DNA from: Filobasidium wieringae
Lineage: Eukaryota; Basidiomycota; Tremellomycetes; Filobasidiales; Filobasidiaceae
Direction: 5' to 3'
DNA: 64,000 bases
Assembly: GCA_001600055.1 (NCBI GenBank)
Contig: BCIV01000013.1
Coordinates: 248,001-312,000, forward strand
How positions within the stretch are numbered: position 1 is the stretch's first letter; each line of letters starts with the position of its first letter. Shown here in pieces: positions 60,774 through 64,000 of the stretch. The notes below the pieces were generated by a model. The model was not told the DNA's origin and did not search any database. It worked only from the letters and a program-made list of their open reading frames with translations. The position numbers were made by a program, and so were the translations under genes.

Positions 60774-61225
60774 TTTGTATGTGTGTGTACGTGCGTATGT
60801 GTGTGTGCGAGTATGAGTGGAGAGGGGAAGATCTGTGTCGATTCGAGGTCGAGCGAGATGATGAGTTGCGATTGCGAATGTTGGGGGAAGCGAACGGAAC
60901 GTGCGAGAGAGAAAGGCGCGCTCAGACTCGTCGCTGACCCGATCTATTCCAAGTACACCAACGTCGCCAATGATCGAGTCACGATAAGCCAGCCAAGCAC
61001 CCCGCTGCAACAACCAGGTCTGATCCCGTCACCAGGTGATAACAACATCTAGTTCATATTTCTGGTGCACGTAACATACAAATTCACAGTCTACGAGTCA
61101 ATGATAATGCGCTGCAAAGAGACGAGAGGTCCGAGTCCTGATACAGTAAAGCGAATGCGAGCGAGGTCCAAGGGAGAAGATGTTTCCTGGGTGATGATTT
61201 CCTTTCCTGTCCTCCTATATTCCAT
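60774..61225. promoter_or_regulatory. enolase 5' leader/promoter and 3' region of the GPI-protein gene
   Basis: Directly before the enolase ATG the sense strand is rich in CA dinucleotides (ACACACACATACAAAATG, plus CGCACACACACATACGCACG, 60770-60810) and then CT-rich. Such unstructured CA/CT leaders are typical of highly expressed fungal genes. The rest, to 61225, shows nothing else. Confidence 0.5.
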
Positions 61226-62501
61226 CTAGAGCAACCACACGCTGGTCATGACCAACAAGGCAGTGAGAATACTAGCAACAGACAGGCTAGCTCTTATTGC
61301 GCCATTACTAGGAGATATAAAGAAGACCCGGATAAGTCAGCCGGTACAGGCTGACACGATGTAACGCTGCTGGTCGACTCACGTTTGAGCAGGTTCTGAC
61401 GTGATCGTGACTTTCAAAACCGCAACAAGACCATCCACAGCGGCCATTCCATCCACAGCGACCGAGTCCGCATGGTTGATGCCATCTGTCCAACAAGAAA
61501 ATATGCAAGGTCGTAATTGAGCCGCGAGTTCCGCTTCGGGAAGAAAGATCCTACGTACCACTGCTGTTTCTCAATAATCCGCTCACATACGAAACTTCTG
61601 TCTGGTATGTGTAGTTACTCCAAGACTTTTCACCAGTAAACGTGGTCTGGTTCGTCACGCCCGAGTAGGTTGTCCCATTCGAATTGGTCACCAGCGTAGG
61701 TACCAAGTTGGCCTGGTTCGTCAGGTTTCCCACGAGCCAATCTCGACCGAGGTTGTAACCGTTATCGATGATATCGTGGTTGTGGGCCAAATCCATCTCT
61801 GATGATACCGCCATAAAGATCGCTCCACTGTATGAAGCAAAACGAATCAGTGCGATTCTGCCCGCCAAGGTCCACATTGACCGATACGTACGTGGTGTTC
61901 TGAATCCAGTATCGCAAATGCAAACCCCCGTTGAACGTCTCTTTACACGTTCCAATGTATATGTCACCGTAATTCCATCGCAAGACTTGCACTTCGTCCC
62001 GCTCGCCCAGCCCATCACCCAGGTTGGCTTGCTGAGGATCTCCCAAGTGGTTCCCCAAGCATTCCTCCCCGAGGTTGTTCGCAAGCATGTAGTTCAGAAA
62101 ACCTCCGTTGTCGTCCGAATCGACGAGCACACGAGAGTCCGAATCAGCCGATAAAATCATGTTCAGGGGTTCTCCAAGACCTGCAGGATAAGTGTTCTCG
62201 GCCACCTGATACAGAACACAGAATCGATTTCAGCTCCACAATCCTACTCGATCGATCTGGCCTGGAGCACTAACCGTAATCATGTTACCGCCATCAGTAT
62301 GAGGGTCGGTATATGGTTGATCCGCTCGCTTTCCTAGGGCTGGCAACCATTCGTAAGAGGGGGACGCCATGGCGAGCGGAGCAAGCAAGAGAAACATTGC
62401 AACGAGGAGAAGACCAGCATTTAAAGGCAATCCTTTACTGACTGCTTTCGCAGGCGATTTCTTCTTGTAAGGACTGATCACGGACGGGAAGTATCGCGCA
62501 T
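61226..62501 (-). CDS. secreted GPI-anchored protein, uncharacterised fungal family
   Basis: The start proposed is ATG 62501 (CCCACCATG context). MRDTSRP is spliced over the 44-nt intron 62438-62481 to KGLPLNAGLLLVAMFLLLAP, LAMA, giving a 31-residue signal peptide ending A-M-A before SPSYEW. A dibasic Kex2-type site (GKRADQ) follows. The body has GNMITVAENTYPAGLGEPLN, GGFLNYMLANNLGEECLGNH, QANLGDGLGERDEVQVLRWN, TCKETFNGGLHLRYWIQNTT, DNGYNLGRDWLVGN, VSYVSGLLRNSS and DGINHADSVAVDGMAAVDGL. This pattern (GLGEPLN, QANLGDG, GTC.E...GGxHxRxW, GYNxGRDxLV) belongs to a conserved fungal secreted family of unknown function. The last exon, after a small intron, ends TNGAIRASLSVASILTALLV, MTSVWLL: a GPI-attachment tail. 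Overlaps the aldo-keto reductase gene. Confidence 0.75.
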
Positions 62502-63671
62502 GGTGGGTTGAGCCGACTGTGGTGATTTCGTCGACGTGTTCTGATGAAAGGTCTGCAGCTTTTAAGGCAGCGGATTGTTCTCTTAAGCGTTCCGGCTTAG
62601 TCGAAGTACTGGATGAGACCGAATGAGCCCAGTCTTCCTTTCAACAAGGTCGATTCAGACTCACGTTACAATTACACCTTTTGATACCTGCCTGGCCCAT
62701 TTTAAGAGTATCTGACCTTCATTCAGGCCAGTCTCACTTGCAATTCTTTCCAGCAGCGAGTCTAAAGGTCCTCCCTTGCCTTTCGTGATAGGTGAAAGCG
62801 GACCATAACACTCGATGGTGATTCCCTTTGCGTGACACAATTCGACAAGCGGTTTGATTTCGGAATAGATGTAAGGGTGGAACTCGATCTGGTTGACGGC
62901 GGGGATAATCTGGCATCATGTGGAGAGAATTCAGCAAAGTGTACGGTATTGGTCAGGAGGCAGCTCACCTCGGCATCCTCCAAGGTTTCCTGTAGCTGTT
63001 CGAGCATATAGTTGCTGAGCCCAACACTCTTTGCCAAGCCCTCCTGCTTCAGCTTTTCCATTTCTTTCCAAGCCTTCCCAAACCCGATCTCTTCAACAAA
63101 CTTGGGAGCGTGGATGAGCCATAGATCAACGTAGGACGTTTGAAGTCTGAACAAAAGTAGGGGTCGATTAGCAGAAGTTTGTGTAGGATACGAGGAGCCA
63201 CAAATTGAATCACAGTTTGAGCTCTTCCTCGAGTCCTGCACGAGGATCACTGATTCCAACTACGCCCAAGTAGTATGATATGAGCACGCCAGCTCCAATC
63301 CATCGATAATCATACGTACGCTTGGTCGTAAGAAAGAGATTTTCACGAGAAACACCAGTTGACTTCCAACCCTTGCTCACGCTTTCAGAGTTCTTGTACA
63401 TCTGTAGAATGGTGCCACGAATAAGTCTTTGTACCTGCTTAACTATATCTAGATGGATGCTTGCCTGAGCACAGTCAATATGGCTGTATTCACCATCTTT
63501 GATCGCCATCTCTACCAGCTCTGAAGAGGGTTTGCCAAAGTTGGCGGTTCCTAATGACGAGATCGATCAGGATTACGGTCAACTGTGTAGCACAATTCAC
63601 CTACCAAGACCGTATGCGATTCCGGGTGCAGAGTTTCCATCATTGAAGATGACAGGTGTGACTGATGCCAT
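62435..63671 (-). CDS. aldo-keto reductase
   Basis: A cytosolic NADPH-dependent AKR of the Gcy1/Ypr1-like fungal group. ATG 63671 gives MASVTPVIFNDGNSAPGIAY, then GLGTANFGKPSSELVEMAIK. The catalytic tetrad is visible: Asp in GEYSHIDCAQ, Tyr in MYKNSESVSKG, Lys in LFLTTK, His in DLWLIHAPKF. Further blocks are LAKSVGLSNYMLEQLQ, NQIEFHPYIYSEIKPLVELC, TIECYGPLSPITKGKGG, RIASETGLNEGQILLKWARQ and VIVTTSTKPERLREQ (NADP-binding). The C-terminus reads VGSTHHARYFPS, and the stop TAA arises only when the 44-nt intron at 62438-62481 is removed. One intron (63402-63464) has a GC donor. The C-terminal exon also carries the start codon of the downstream GPI-protein gene. Confidence 0.88.
62438..62481 (-). 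other. 44-nt intron shared by two overlapping genes
   Basis: Donor GTGATC, CTTAC as possible branch site, acceptor GTCAG. In the reductase frame it lies in phase 0 and splicing places TAA directly after the last Ser codon. In the frame of ATG 62501 it lies in phase 2 and splicing yields RPKGLPLN. If retained, the reductase frame stays open through PYKKKSPAKAVSKGLPLNAG into the second protein. An intron this short is in range here: one in PNK1 is 42 nt. Confidence 0.6.
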
Positions 63672-64000
63672 GATCGATCGTGCTTCCAATGTGGCCTCGC
63701 TTGAAGAAGATAAGGATTCTATGTGGTTTCCGAGATACCGATCACTATAAGTATCTGCGTGTTGAGCTTTTGTTAGCTGACTGGCGAGCGAGGTCGGTAG
63801 ATAGGGTTACAAATCACAGATCGAGCCTTTGCTAAGGTCCACTTGGCGGCTTTTACATCGAGAGACAAGAGAGAAATTTGGTTCCAGAGTCAGAAAATGG
63901 AGAATGACGAAGGCAAATGCGAAGCCAAAAGCCGTTCGGCAGGCGCCTTTTACGTAAGTTTCAGTAACCATTCGAATCAAGATACAACATACAACGCTTC
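63672..64000. other. window end: upstream region of the aldo-keto reductase
   Basis: About 330 bases with the reductase promoter. An unrelated gene may begin beyond the window. No domain-bearing frame seen. Confidence 0.35.

Noticed and set aside
62435..63671. Simple annotation error or frameshift as the cause of the missing reductase stop
   Set aside because: A normal-size GT-AG intron supplies a stop exactly at the expected family length, so no sequencing error needs to be assumed. It still needs transcript proof.

Overview
The window is nuclear DNA from an intron-rich fungus. Almost every gene is broken by several short introns of about 42-80 nt, with GT donors, CTNAC-like branch sites and AG acceptors. 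Gene content (a Kre6-type GH16 beta-glucan protein, a CPL1-like secreted cysteine-rich protein, an RS-tailed PRP38, tRNA genes with introns, a ribosomal-protein gene whose start codon is split from the rest by an intron) points to a basidiomycete, most likely a Tremellomycetes yeast (Cryptococcus/Kwoniella-like). The class-level placement is inference. I see no transposon, CRISPR array, rRNA or prophage. It is an ordinary chromosomal arm of housekeeping genes packed tightly on both strands.

Layout. 0-8 kb: a GNL1-type circularly permuted GTPase (+), a tRNA-Gln(CUG) with an intron, and a Ste23/insulin-degrading M16 protease (-). 8-16.5 kb: a full-length ABCC transporter (-) and, from a divergent promoter, a DUF2461 protein (+) whose gene appears to contain two successive microexons of 7 and 5 nt. 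16.5-31 kb: AMP deaminase (-), mitochondrial EF-Ts (-), COG4 (+), one or two small unrecognised genes (-), pyridoxamine-phosphate oxidase PDX3 (-) and splicing factor PRP38 (+). 31-44 kb: ribosomal protein RPS4 (-), a membrane-anchored SGNH-hydrolase-like protein (-), the tRNA methyltransferase subunits TRM8 and TRM6 head to tail with about 43 bp between them (-), and a FAD amine/amino-acid-oxidase-like protein ending in a CaaX box (-).

44-64 kb: a CPL1-like secreted protein (-), the U-box cyclophilin Cyp8/PPIL2 (+), KRE6 (-), a small hypothetical gene (-), anthranilate phosphoribosyltransferase TRP4 (-), polynucleotide kinase/phosphatase PNK1 (+), a 5'-half tRNA-Lys duplicate plus an intact tRNA-Lys(CUU), enolase (-), a secreted GPI-anchored protein of an uncharacterised fungal family (-) and an aldo-keto reductase (-).

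Functional threads are tRNA and ribosome biology (TRM6, TRM8, RPS4, EF-Ts, two tRNAs), mRNA splicing (PRP38, Cyp8), cell wall and surface (KRE6, CPL1-like, GPI protein, SGNH protein, COG4 for Golgi trafficking) and core metabolism (enolase, AMP deaminase, PDX3, TRP4). The most striking observation is at 62435-62501. The last coding exon of the aldo-keto reductase contains the start codon of the downstream GPI-anchored protein, and one 44-nt intron is shared. Splicing it creates the reductase stop codon (TAA) and, in another frame, the signal peptide of the second protein. Retaining it leaves an open in-frame fusion of the two. Gene ends and exon joins were worked out by eye from reading frames, splice signals and family alignment remembered from known proteins. 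None has been tested against transcripts.
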